Assembly: GCF_036174265.1 (NCBI RefSeq)
Contig: NZ_CP108055.1
Location: 3,162,001-3,226,000, forward strand
Length of the DNA stretch: 64,000 nt
Direction: 5' to 3'
Source: Streptomyces sp. NBC_00285
GTDB taxonomy: Bacteria > Actinomycetota > Actinomycetes > Streptomycetales > Streptomycetaceae
This document shows positions 43,147 through 51,075 of the stretch, in pieces. The translations under genes and the position numbers were made by a program. The notes under the pieces are model-generated. The model saw nothing but the letters and a program-made list of their open reading frames with translations, had not been told where the DNA came from and did no database searches. Positions within the stretch are counted from its first letter, which is position 1; each line of letters begins with the position of its first letter.

Positions 43147-43169
43147 GACGAGTCGGGCTGTACGCCGGG
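43147..43169. repeat. 23-base direct repeat of the rnpB 3' end (distal att-like site)
   Basis: Identical over 23 bases to 48113-48135, which is the 3' end of rnpB. To its left, read on the rnpB strand, comes AGGGGCCCTTTTTG, a plausible original rnpB terminator. The pair of copies brackets the Fic/restriction island like attL and attR. Confidence 0.75.
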
Positions 43170-43316
43170 GAGAATCACTGCAACGCGATGCACCGGTGGT
43201 CCAGTTCAACCCCGCCGACATCGGCGAGGACCTCGCAGTCTCGGCTGGTGACAGCCTCCGGGACGGGGTTGGGGATACCTCCAGGGCCGCCCGAGGCGGG
43301 ACACTCACCGGAATCC

Positions 43317-43338
43317 GTACTAGAATCTGTACAGAATC
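43317..43338 (+). promoter_or_regulatory. promoter/operator of the toxin-antitoxin pair
   Basis: GTACTAGAATC (43317-43327) and TGTACAGAATC (43328-43338) form an imperfect direct repeat; TAGAAT inside it would serve as a -10. Position just before the antitoxin gene suggests autoregulation by the Phd-like N-terminus. Confidence 0.35.
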
Positions 43339-43365
43339 AAGCCTCTATATGGGTACGGTGACAGC

Positions 43366-43716
43366 ATGGAGATTCCTGAGGTCGTGACCGTCAGCGACGC
43401 GCGCGCACGACTGTCGCGGATCCTGACTGACCTGTCGGAGTCCGGCGCGGATGCCGACCCGGTCCTGATCGGCGCCCACCGCAAGCCCCAGGGCGTCCTC
43501 CTATCCGTCGAGGCCTTCGAGGCGCTGAGCGGCCGAGCGGCACGACGTGCAGCCGTCGCCTCAGCCACCGGTTCTATCGAGGCCGAGGGGCTCCATGCCT
43601 CCAATGCCTCCGACCGCGACACCGAGGCGTACGTGAAGGGCGACCTCGACGCGGACAGCCTTGTCTCCCGCGCGATCGCCCGCCACCGACAGACGTCGGA
43701 GCGGCAGGCAGGATGA
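43366..43716 (+). CDS. antitoxin with Phd-like N-terminus and VbhA/FicA-type inhibitory helix
   Basis: 116 residues. Residues 1-55 (VTVSDARARLSRILTDLSE, GVLLSVEAFEAL) look like a Phd/YefM DNA-binding antitoxin domain. Residues 60-112 match the small FicA/VbhA antitoxins: RRAAVASATGSIEAEG contains the Fic-inhibitory motif (S/T)xxxE(G/N) as Ser70 to Glu74-Gly75, followed by VKGDLDADSLVSRAIARH. The Glu should block ATP in the partner Fic site. The stop overlaps the Fic start as ATGA (43713-43716), ensuring antitoxin-first coupled translation. Confidence 0.78.
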   Translation: MEIPEVVTVSDARARLSRILTDLSESGADADPVLIGAHRKPQGVLLSVEAFEALSGRAARRAAVASATGSIEAEGLHASNASDRDTEAYVKGDLDADSLVSRAIARHRQTSERQAG

Positions 43717-44285
43717 ACGATCCGTACGCCATGCCCAACGGCGTGCTGCGCAACAAGCTCGGTATCACCGACCATCAACTGCTCGCGGCAGCGGAGGCGG
43801 ACATCACTCGGGCGCACCTCGTCATGCTCGCCGAACGTCCCCTACCCGGCGCGTACGACCTCGGCCATCTCCAAGCGATCCATGCCGCGGTCTTCGGTGA
43901 CATCTATCCATGGGCAGGCGAGTTACGCACCGTGAACATCGCCAAGCGCACACCGTTCTGCCCGGCGAGAAACCTGGTGCCCTACGCCGGAGAGGTCTTC
44001 GGCCGTCTCGCCTCCTCCGGTCAGCTTCAAAATCTCCCCCGGCAGGAATTCGTCATCCAACTGGCCGAGCTGTACGGCGACATGAACGTCCTCCACCCGT
44101 TCCGCGAGGGCAACGGCCGTGCCCAGCGGGCGTTCCTGGCCCAGCTCAGCACGGACGCGGGATATGCCCTGAACTGGTCGGGCACAGACCCCCAGCGCAA
44201 CGAGGACGCCTCGGTGAAAAGTTTCCTCGGCGACAACAGCCTGTTGGAACAGCTACTCAACGAGCTCATCACCACCGCGGGGTAA
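43713..44285 (+). CDS. Fic/DOC family AMPylating toxin (FicT-like)
   Basis: 190 residues. The core motif HPFREGNGRAQR (from about residue 128) matches HPFx(D/E)GNGRxxR, with the catalytic His and ATP-binding residues intact. The preceding segment YDLGHLQAIHAAVFGDIYPWAGELRTV is the conserved Fic lid region typical of FicT toxins. Such enzymes transfer AMP to targets such as gyrase and topoisomerase IV and are held inactive by the adjacent FicA antitoxin. Together they form a class I Fic toxin-antitoxin module on the rnpB-linked island. Confidence 0.9.
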   Translation: MNDPYAMPNGVLRNKLGITDHQLLAAAEADITRAHLVMLAERPLPGAYDLGHLQAIHAAVFGDIYPWAGELRTVNIAKRTPFCPARNLVPYAGEVFGRLASSGQLQNLPRQEFVIQLAELYGDMNVLHPFREGNGRAQRAFLAQLSTDAGYALNWSGTDPQRNEDASVKSFLGDNSLLEQLLNELITTAG

Positions 44286-44298
44286 GGGCAAGGGCCAG

Positions 44299-44451
44299 GT
44301 GGCGACCCCCCTCAGTCTGACCACGCTGGAGGAGTGCCGGAACTTTCGCAACAGCCTGATGCACTTCAGTCCCCACCCCATCACCGACGATCAGCTGCTT
44401 CCCGCACAGGGGCTGCTGGAACTACTGCGTTCAGTGGATCCGCAGGTCTGA
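44299..44451 (+). pseudogene. C-terminal fragment of a HEPN-domain protein
   Basis: A 50-residue frame starting GTG 44299 reads LTTLEECRNFRNSLMHFSPHPITDD, then LLELLRSVDPQV. RNSLMH is the Rx4H core motif of HEPN ribonucleases, and the context matches the last helix pair of larger HEPN proteins. An intact HEPN domain needs about 100 residues or more, so this is likely a remnant of a toxin or abortive-infection gene. Confidence 0.45.
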
Positions 44452-44643
44452 TCGCCGAGCCGACTCCGGAAGCTCTCAACCAGCACAGCGCTCCTGGAAC
44501 GATTGGCTTCGACCTGTCATGGGCAGGCTTTCGAGGCCAGTTCGCACGACACCAGCATGATCAACGCGATGCATGCGGGCGCGCATCCGGAGAGCCGCAC
44601 CTTGCAGCCGACGCGCCCCGCAGTGTTTTCTCGGGGGGCGTAC

Positions 44644-47600
44644 ATGGGGGTCGGCAGTTGGATCGAGCGAGTCGTCGCCGATTTCGGCGCACAATGCAAG
44701 CAGGTGTTGGGCGTAGGCGAGCATGAAGCCGGGATCCGCAGCGCGGTCGAGCAACTGCTCGGCGCGGCAGCCACAGAACTGGGGCTTCACCTGCGCCTTC
44801 ACCCTGAGGCCCGTCTGACGGATCTAGGCATTCGCCCCGACTTTGCCGCGAGTCTCGGCGAGAACAAACAACGCACTTTTGGCTATGTGGAGTTGAAAAG
44901 TCCCAGAAAGAGGGACATAAGTCCAGGCGGCCTACGCGGCAGGGACAGGAAACAGTGGGAAGCCATGTCTCGCCTCCCGAATGTCATCTACACCAACGGA
45001 CAGACTTGGTTCCTCTATCAGGAGGGCCAACAACAGGGACGCTCTGTCCAATTGGAAGGCGATATATATCGGGCCGGACGCCGACTACGAGCCCCTGGCA
45101 GCACAGGCGAGGCATTCGAGAAGATGCTCCGCGATTTCCTGCTCTGGCAGCCCAGTCCGCTGACGACAGTACGACAACTGGTCACCACCATAGCGCCACT
45201 GTGCCGACTCTTACGGGCCGAGGTCCATGACAGGCTCCGGGAAGAAGAGCACATCAGCGGCCCAAGTGGAACCCGACGCGGCCCAGGCCGCCCGTTCACC
45301 GAGCTGGCAGAAACGTGGGAGAACTTCCTCTTCCCGCACACCGATGAGCGAGACCACAAAACGGCCTTCTCTGACCGCTACGCCCAGACCGTCACCTTCG
45401 CACTACTCCTCGCACGCGCCGATAAGATATCCCTGACCGATCACGGATTACACGAGATCGGCGAGTTACTGGGCGCCGAGCACACAGTGATGGGAAAAGC
45501 TCTACAGATTCTCACAGACCATGTCGGCAAGCAGTTCAAGAACAGTCTCGACGTTCTCGTGCGAGTCATCCATGCAGTGGACTGGGATGCCATCCTTGAA
45601 GGCGAACCCGATGCTCATGTACTTCTCTACGAACACTTCCTTCAGGAATATGACCCCGATCTCCGCAAAGCTTCGGGTACCTACTACACGCCCGCCGCTC
45701 TAGTAAAAGAGATGGTGCGACTCGTCGACGAGGTACTGTGCCGGAGTCTGGGCTGCTCCCAAGGTTTCGCCGATTCCCGAGTGACGATCATCGATCCAGC
45801 AATGGGTACAGGCACCTTCCTCAGTTCGATCATCGACCTCGTCGCCGAGCGTCGCTCCGCTGAGGGAAACGAGGGATTCCGGGCCGAGGCTGTCGAGGAA
45901 CTCTCGCAGCGACTCATAGGATTTGAGAAGCAGATGGCCGCCTACGCCGTGGCACAGATGCGTATCTCACAGACCCTGCGTGCCCATGACTCCGACACCC
46001 AGTTAAATGACCTTCGTCTGCACCTGAATGACACCCTCGCAGACCCTTGGGGCCACCCCACCCTATTCAGCGGCGCTGGAGCCGATGTTCTACGCAGGGA
46101 GACCGAAGCTGCGAATCATATCAAGCGAGAAGAGCAAGTAACGGTTGTCCTTGGGAACCCTCCTGATCGCGAGGATGCTCAAGGCGAAGGCGGCTGGATC
46201 GAGAAAGGATCTGAGGGGCACGGCCCACCGCTATTGGATCGCTTCCGACTGCGAGGCGCCAACGGCCTGTACGAGAAGAAGCTCAAGAACCTCTATGTGT
46301 ACTTCTGGCGCTGGGCCACCTACAAGGTCTTCGAACAGCACCGTCCGGCGCATCACCGAGGAATAGTCTGTTTCGTCACCACTGCTGGTTTCCTTCGAGG
46401 TCCCGGATTCAAGGGGATGCGGGAATACCTGCGCACAACCTGCTCAGAGGGTTGGATCATCGACCTGACCCCCGAGGGAAAGCAACCTCCGGTCCGAACC
46501 AGGTTCTTTCCCGGCGTTCAACAGGAGCTGACAATAGCACTGTTTGTCCGCAGGAATGACTCAGATCCGAAGGCTCTCGCACCTGTGCACTACACGGCAG
46601 CGACTGGCACTCGGGAAGAAAAGCTAGGACAACTATCCAGATTGCACGTCGATAGCTCAGAATGGCAGCCATGCCATTCGGCGAAGCAGGACCCCTTCAC
46701 GCCCGCCCCAACAACCCGATGGGCCGATTTTCCCGCACTGAGCGATATCATGCCGTGGTCGCGACAAGGTATGCAGACGAAACGAACATGGGTCTACGGG
46801 GTCGACGAGGAGAAATTACGGCTACGCTGGAGCAGATTGATTCACGAACCCGAAACAGAAGTGAAGCGACTACTCTTCAGCGAATCCCGCGATCGAAAAT
46901 TAGAAAGCACCGTCACCTATCGACTGCCCAACCAACCCGAGCAGCCACTCATATATGAACAGGGAGACTGCCCACCTCTGAAGCAGATCCTCCACCGGAG
47001 CTTTGACCGGCAGTTCGTCATTCCGGACAGCAGGGTCATCGATTACCCTAGACCAGGCCTTTGGGACGCAGACCACGATGACCAGTGTTTCCTCATCGAA
47101 CAGCATAGTCGGCCTATAAAATCAGGGCCCGCCGTGATTTTCTCCAGCCTGATCCCGGACATGCATTGCTTCAACAACGACGGCGGCAGAGTGCTTCCTT
47201 TGCTGCATCCAGACGGCTCACCCAACATTGCTCCCGGCCTACTGGCGCACCTGGAAAATTCGTACGGCCTAGCCACAGTCTCAGCAGCCGACTTAGCTGC
47301 ATATATCGCAGGCATCACGGCACACCCTGCCTTCACTCAGAGATTCACTGGAGAGCTTAATTCGCCGGGCGTCAGAATTCCGATCACCGCTGACCGCCAG
47401 CTATGGCTCGACGCCACACGAATCGGGCGGAAACTTATTCACGCATCGACGTTCGGTGAATTGTTCAACAATGAAAGTAACGAGGACGACGGGAACCGAA
47501 CGGAGTCCGTCACATATTCAGTACGCGTCGACCCATCAGATCTTCCACATTCTCTTTCCTATGACTCAGAACGTCAGGCACTACTGGTTGGCACAGGAGT

Positions 47601-48087
47601 CTTCCTGGGCGTCAGCGAACGCATACGGCACTACGACGTGGGCGGTCGAAAGGTACTGGACAGCTGGCTCGCCGCACGCTGCGGTAAAGCCAAGGGGCGT
47701 AACCTCAGCGACTTGGACGAGATCCGCAGCGAGCGCTGGAAACCAGGATGGAGCAATGAACTTACCGAAGTACTCAAAGTACTTCAGCAGTTGACGAGGC
47801 TGGAGCCCGCACAGGCCTCACTACTGGAACGAGTCCTGAGTGGCCCTTTGATCGACATGGCCGAGTTGATCCGCCGCGGGGTGCTCCAACCTCCGGCGTA
47901 CACGAAGGCACCGAGGCAGGCCAACGCCCATGAGGAGATGTTGCCAGGAATGGGCGATGTCGACGGGCAGCCACCGTCACCAGTACAGCCACTGAACCCG
48001 GCACGGGACAGACTGCCCAATCCAGCGCTCCAGACCCACAAACGGCGCAGCTCACAGGGAAGGCCGAAAGGACATCCACCAGCCTGA
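44644..48087 (+). CDS. single-chain restriction/N6-adenine methyltransferase (type ISP/IIG-like)
   Basis: 1147 residues. An N-terminal PD-(D/E)xK nuclease is indicated by IRPDFAASLGENKQRTFGYVELKSPRK (ELK near 83-85). Next comes a helical linker, then an N6-adenine methyltransferase with motif I DPAMGTGTFLSS (384 on) and motif IV GNPPD (504-508), where the usual aromatic of NPPY is Asp508. The rest is target recognition. No helicase block of true type ISP enzymes is evident, so it may be closer to type IIG. ATG 44644 follows a G6 stretch. Base usage is markedly AT-richer than neighbours, with seven TTA codons (45211, 45448, 45466, 46003, 46816, 46900, 47293), pointing to transfer and bldA dependence. 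Confidence 0.85.
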   Translation: MGVGSWIERVVADFGAQCKQVLGVGEHEAGIRSAVEQLLGAAATELGLHLRLHPEARLTDLGIRPDFAASLGENKQRTFGYVELKSPRKRDISPGGLRGRDRKQWEAMSRLPNVIYTNGQTWFLYQEGQQQGRSVQLEGDIYRAGRRLRAPGSTGEAFEKMLRDFLLWQPSPLTTVRQLVTTIAPLCRLLRAEVHDRLREEEHISGPSGTRRGPGRPFTELAETWENFLFPHTDERDHKTAFSDRYAQTVTFALLLARADKISLTDHGLHEIGELLGAEHTVMGKALQILTDHVGKQFKNSLDVLVRVIHAVDWDAILEGEPDAHVLLYEHFLQEYDPDLRKASGTYYTPAALVKEMVRLVDEVLCRSLGCSQGFADSRVTIIDPAMGTGTFLSSIIDLVAERRSAEGNEGFRAEAVEELSQRLIGFEKQMAAYAVAQMRISQTLRAHDSDTQLNDLRLHLNDTLADPWGHPTLFSGAGADVLRRETEAANHIKREEQVTVVLGNPPDREDAQGEGGWIEKGSEGHGPPLLDRFRLRGANGLYEKKLKNLYVYFWRWATYKVFEQHRPAHHRGIVCFVTTAGFLRGPGFKGMREYLRTTCSEGWIIDLTPEGKQPPVRTRFFPGVQQELTIALFVRRNDSDPKALAPVHYTAATGTREEKLGQLSRLHVDSSEWQPCHSAKQDPFTPAPTTRWADFPALSDIMPWSRQGMQTKRTWVYGVDEEKLRLRWSRLIHEPETEVKRLLFSESRDRKLESTVTYRLPNQPEQPLIYEQGDCPPLKQILHRSFDRQFVIPDSRVIDYPRPGLWDADHDDQCFLIEQHSRPIKSGPAVIFSSLIPDMHCFNNDGGRVLPLLHPDGSPNIAPGLLAHLENSYGLATVSAADLAAYIAGITAHPAFTQRFTGELNSPGVRIPITADRQLWLDATRIGRKLIHASTFGELFNNESNEDDGNRTESVTYSVRVDPSDLPHSLSYDSERQALLVGTGVFLGVSERIRHYDVGGRKVLDSWLAARCGKAKGRNLSDLDEIRSERWKPGWSNELTEVLKVLQQLTRLEPAQASLLERVLSGPLIDMAELIRRGVLQPPAYTKAPRQANAHEEMLPGMGDVDGQPPSPVQPLNPARDRLPNPALQTHKRRSSQGRPKGHPPA

Positions 48088-48112
48088 TATCTAGGCGAGA
48101 GCGGAAGCGGCA

Positions 48113-48135
48113 GACGAGTCGGGCTGTACGCCGGG
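48113..48135. repeat. 23-base direct repeat within the rnpB 3' end (proximal att-like site)
   Basis: It matches 43147-43169 exactly and reconstitutes the RNA 3' end, so the RNA stays intact after insertion, as with integration into tRNA or tmRNA ends. Confidence 0.75.
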
Positions 48136-48517
48136 TTCTGTCGCCCGGGCGCCTCGCGGCGGCCGGGGAGACGGCCATCCATCTAGGACCGGCGTTGCCG
48201 CCGGTCTCGTGCGGTCTACCCGGGAACTCGGGCGGGCAGCCCTCGAACGTTCCCGCAGGAACACCGGGGTGTTCCCTTTTGACCTTGCTCCGGGTGGGGT
48301 TTACCTAGCTGCTCAGGTCGCCCTGGGCACTGGTGGTCTCTTACACCGCCGTTTCACCCTTACCGAGGACCGAGGTCCCCGGCGGTTTGTTTTCTGTGGC
48401 ACTTTCCCGCGGGTCACCCCGGGTGGCCGTTAGCCATCACCCTGCCCTGTGGAGCCCGGACGTTCCTCGGGGAGTCCTCCGAGGGAGGATTCCACGCGGC
48501 CGTCCGCCCGGCTCGTC
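48113..48517 (-). ncRNA. rnpB: RNase P RNA (bacterial type A)
   Basis: Catalytic RNA of ribonuclease P, which matures tRNA 5' ends. On the minus strand the conserved GAGGAACGTCCGGGCTCC lies near the 5' end and ACAGAACCCGGCGTACAG near the 3' end. The 5' GACGAGCCGGGC pairs with the 3' GCCCGACTCGTC to form helix P1. Internal GGTGAAACGGCGG and CACCACCAGTGCCC-like segments fit actinobacterial rnpB. The ends are approximate. The 5' ~88 bases lie inside the coding end of the DMT transporter gene. The last 23 bases are repeated at 43147, and the plus-strand restriction gene ends just 25 bases away, so the native terminator seems displaced. Confidence 0.93.
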
Positions 48518-49431
48518 TGCCGTGGGGACCATGTTACCGGGGACTCGCAGCAGGATGGTTCCGCGGTGACCTTGACCGGGCCCGCCGTGGCCAGGACCGA
48601 GCCCGTCAGGATCAGGGCGAAGGCGACGCCAACGGCCACAGTCAGCGGCTCGGACAGGAACAGCACACCCGCCACCACCGCCACCGCCGGGTTGACGTAC
48701 GTGATCACCGTCGCCCTCGTCGGGCCGACCTCCTTGATCAGTTCCAGGAAGGCGACGAAGGCCACCGCCGTGCAGATCACGCCGAGGCCCGCGAGGGCGG
48801 CGAGGACCGAGGCGGAGGGCATGGAGGAGGGCCAGGTCAGTGCCGCGCCCGGGGCGTACACCAGGGCCGCGAGGGCCAGGCACGGTGCCGTGAGCTGGAG
48901 GGAGGGGACGTCCTTCAGGTGGCGCGCGGCTATCAGGGGCGCCGTCGCGTACCCCACCACTGTCACCAGCACCTCGGCCATCGACTTCGCGTCGCCTCCC
49001 GTCAGGTGCGGGACCGTCAGTACCCCTACACCCGCCAGGCCCAGCCCCAGGCCCGTCACCCGCCGCACGCCCAGCCGTTCCGTGTCGCCGAAGAAGCGGG
49101 CCAGGACCACGCCGACTATCGGTACGCCCGCGATCAACAGACCGGCGGTGGAGCTGGAGAGGTGGCGTTCCGCGTCCGTGAGCGTGTACCAGGGGCCCAT
49201 GATCTCTATGACCGCGAAGGCCAGCATGGGGCGCCAGTGCGACCGTACGGTCGACGTCAGACCTCCCTGCCGGATCGCGAACGGCAGCAGGAGCAGCGCG
49301 CCCACGGCACAGCGTACGAACACCACCGTCGCCGTGGACAGCGGGGCGTCCACCGCCACTTTGATCATCAGGTAGGGGATGCCCCAGACCACTCCCATCA
49401 GGGAGAACAGGAACCAGCCGCGTGCAGTCAT
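48430..49431 (-). CDS. EamA/DMT-family transporter
   Basis: 333 residues with ten hydrophobic segments in two EamA repeats, starting MTARGWFLFSLMGVVWGIPYLMIKVAV. DMT proteins export amino acids or metabolites; the substrate is not predictable. The final ~45 residues (from about SCCESPVTWSP) are polar, not membrane, and are encoded by DNA that also forms the rnpB promoter and the 5' end of the RNA, so this tail may be a by-product of that overlap. Confidence 0.88.
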   Translation of the reverse strand: MTARGWFLFSLMGVVWGIPYLMIKVAVDAPLSTATVVFVRCAVGALLLLPFAIRQGGLTSTVRSHWRPMLAFAVIEIMGPWYTLTDAERHLSSSTAGLLIAGVPIVGVVLARFFGDTERLGVRRVTGLGLGLAGVGVLTVPHLTGGDAKSMAEVLVTVVGYATAPLIAARHLKDVPSLQLTAPCLALAALVYAPGAALTWPSSMPSASVLAALAGLGVICTAVAFVAFLELIKEVGPTRATVITYVNPAVAVVAGVLFLSEPLTVAVGVAFALILTGSVLATAGPVKVTAEPSCCESPVTWSPRQTSRADGRVESSLGGLPEERPGSTGQGDG

Positions 49432-49441
49432 GCGGTCATGT

Positions 49442-50266
49442 TCAGCGTCGTGGACGGCCGCCGTCTTGAACGCTGTTGCGGTAAGCCGCCGGGGTCACCC
49501 CCAGCACCCGGCGGAACCAGCGCGTCAGGTGTGCCTGGTCCGCGAAGCCCACCAGACCTGCCACCTCTGCCGGGCGCCGGCCCGACTCCAGCAGGACGCG
49601 AGCCCTGCCGACCCTGTACTGGGCCAGCCATGCGTACGGCGGCACCCCCGTCGTCGTACGGAAGGCACGGAGGAGTTGGTAGCGGGACAGGCCCAGGTCG
49701 GCGGCCAGGTCGGCGAGGGACGGGGGTGAGAGCAACTCGTCGGCCAGGCGGTCGCGTACCGCTCTCGCCACCGCGTCCGCGCCTGGGATCACGCGGGTCG
49801 TCACGCGTGCCGTGGAGTGGCGGCAGGCCAGGGCCGTCAACAGCCCGGGGAGGCGGGACTCCGTCTCCAACGGGTCGGGGCAGGCGCTGAGTTCGGTGTG
49901 GGCGGAGAGGAGGGCCGCGGCCAGTTCCGGGTCGTCCAGGAGTGGTTCGCGGAAGTGGGGGAGGTCGACCTCGGCAGACATGAGGGAAGGCGCCGCGTAC
50001 AGGGCGCGGTACGCGTATCCGTCGGTGGTGGTGCCGGGGCCGCCCGTGTGCATCTCCCCCGGAGCCAGGACGACGATCGAGCCGGGGCCCGTGCGGATGT
50101 GGCCGCCGCGGTAGTCGATGATCTCCGAGCCGCCCACGCACACGCCGATCGTGTACTCGTCGTGGGAGTGGGGGGCGTAGATGTGCTTGTCGAAGCGGGC
50201 GGTCAGGAGGTCGAGCGGGGGGCCGCAGCGGCCCAGCCTGGCTCTCGTCCACAGTGCTTGTTCCAT
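49442..50266 (-). CDS. AraC-family transcriptional regulator
   Basis: 274 residues. N-terminal cupin-type sensor (PHSHDEYTIGVCVGGSEIIDYRGG, SIVVLAPGEMHTGG) and C-terminal double helix-turn-helix (SLADLAADLGLSRYQLLRAFRTTTGVPPYAWLAQYRVGRARVLLESG, then VGFADQAHLTRWFRRVLGVTPAAYR). It is immediately upstream of the DMT transporter on the same strand with a 10-base gap, a common regulator-exporter pair in which the regulator controls efflux of its ligand. ATG 50266 is chosen for its G-rich Shine-Dalgarno; an ATG ten codons earlier is possible. Confidence 0.9.
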   Translation of the reverse strand: MEQALWTRARLGRCGPPLDLLTARFDKHIYAPHSHDEYTIGVCVGGSEIIDYRGGHIRTGPGSIVVLAPGEMHTGGPGTTTDGYAYRALYAAPSLMSAEVDLPHFREPLLDDPELAAALLSAHTELSACPDPLETESRLPGLLTALACRHSTARVTTRVIPGADAVARAVRDRLADELLSPPSLADLAADLGLSRYQLLRAFRTTTGVPPYAWLAQYRVGRARVLLESGRRPAEVAGLVGFADQAHLTRWFRRVLGVTPAAYRNSVQDGGRPRR

Positions 50267-50314
50267 GCGGCGCCGCCCCCTGTCCAATGTTTTCAAGGGG
50301 CAACACCGCAGAGC

Positions 50315-50893
50315 TCAGAGAAAGTCCGCGGTCTCCAGGTCGAAGGCAAGGGGGGCGGGGAAGGTGAGCGGCTTGCCAAAGGGCCGGGTGCGGAGTTCGC
50401 GGTAGTCGTCCTTCTCCGGGTCACTGAACAGCGTGATCGAGCCTGCGTCCCGGTCGACCAGAAGGTAGAGGGGAATGCCGCCGCGTGCGTAGCAGCGGCG
50501 CTTGGCCTCACGGTCGGCCTTGGGCTTCGTGGACGTCACCTCCAAGACCATGGCTACGCCGTCGCATGGCATCCAGGATCCCGCATGCGCGAAAAGGTCG
50601 AGGCCAAGGGGAGCGAACGTCACGTCGGGCACCACGTGGTTCTTGGGACAGGCTTCGCCGCTCTTCAGTAGGAGACCCTTGTTTCCGGAGAAGTCCATGT
50701 CCGTCCGGGACTGCTTGATCACCTGCCGCACGAGCCTGCTGATGTACTTCTCATGCTCCCCGTCCGGCGGCGGCGTCACAACGATCTCCCCATCGATCAG
50801 CTCGGCCCGGAAGCCCTCCGGCGTGTCCAGAGCGAGGAAGCCCTCCAGCAGGACCTCCTCCTGAGCGAGCGGCTCATGGGCCATGGCAGTCAT
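50315..50893 (-). CDS. Uma2-family (DUF820) putative nuclease
   Basis: 192 residues. The PD-(D/E)xK-like Uma2 fold is indicated by EGFRAELIDGEIVVTPPPDGEHEKYISRL, VVPDVTFAP (the Asp), and MVLEVTSTKPKADREAKRRCYARGGIPLYLLVD (E...K). Streptomyces have many copies and their role is unknown. ATG 50893 follows AGGAGG with 7-base spacing. It stands alone between the AraC gene and the RNB ribonuclease. Confidence 0.85.
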   Translation of the reverse strand: MTAMAHEPLAQEEVLLEGFLALDTPEGFRAELIDGEIVVTPPPDGEHEKYISRLVRQVIKQSRTDMDFSGNKGLLLKSGEACPKNHVVPDVTFAPLGLDLFAHAGSWMPCDGVAMVLEVTSTKPKADREAKRRCYARGGIPLYLLVDRDAGSITLFSDPEKDDYRELRTRPFGKPLTFPAPLAFDLETADFL

Positions 50894-51075
50894 GTCACGC
50901 CCCTCCTTCTGTCGCTCACCAGGCTGGGACATCGGAAGATCACCTGTCCGAGAGATCGGGAATCGTTCCCTCGATCGTGGCACACGATCACGAGCGGCGT
51001 CAGGCGGCGTCGACCGTGACGGGGGCCGGCATCCGCGAACGAAGCGCTCGACCGTGGAGGCCTGCCAGCAGGAAC

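Larger units (their letters stand above)
42717..43365. other. 649-base junction between polyketide cluster and rnpB-linked island
   Basis: It holds the cyclase SARP operator (42776-42807), one 23-base copy of the rnpB 3' end (43147-43169) and the antitoxin promoter region. Frames here are short and without ribosome binding sites; I support no gene. A short run GGCTACCTTCGT/GGCTACGTTCGT repeats near 43050. Confidence 0.55.
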
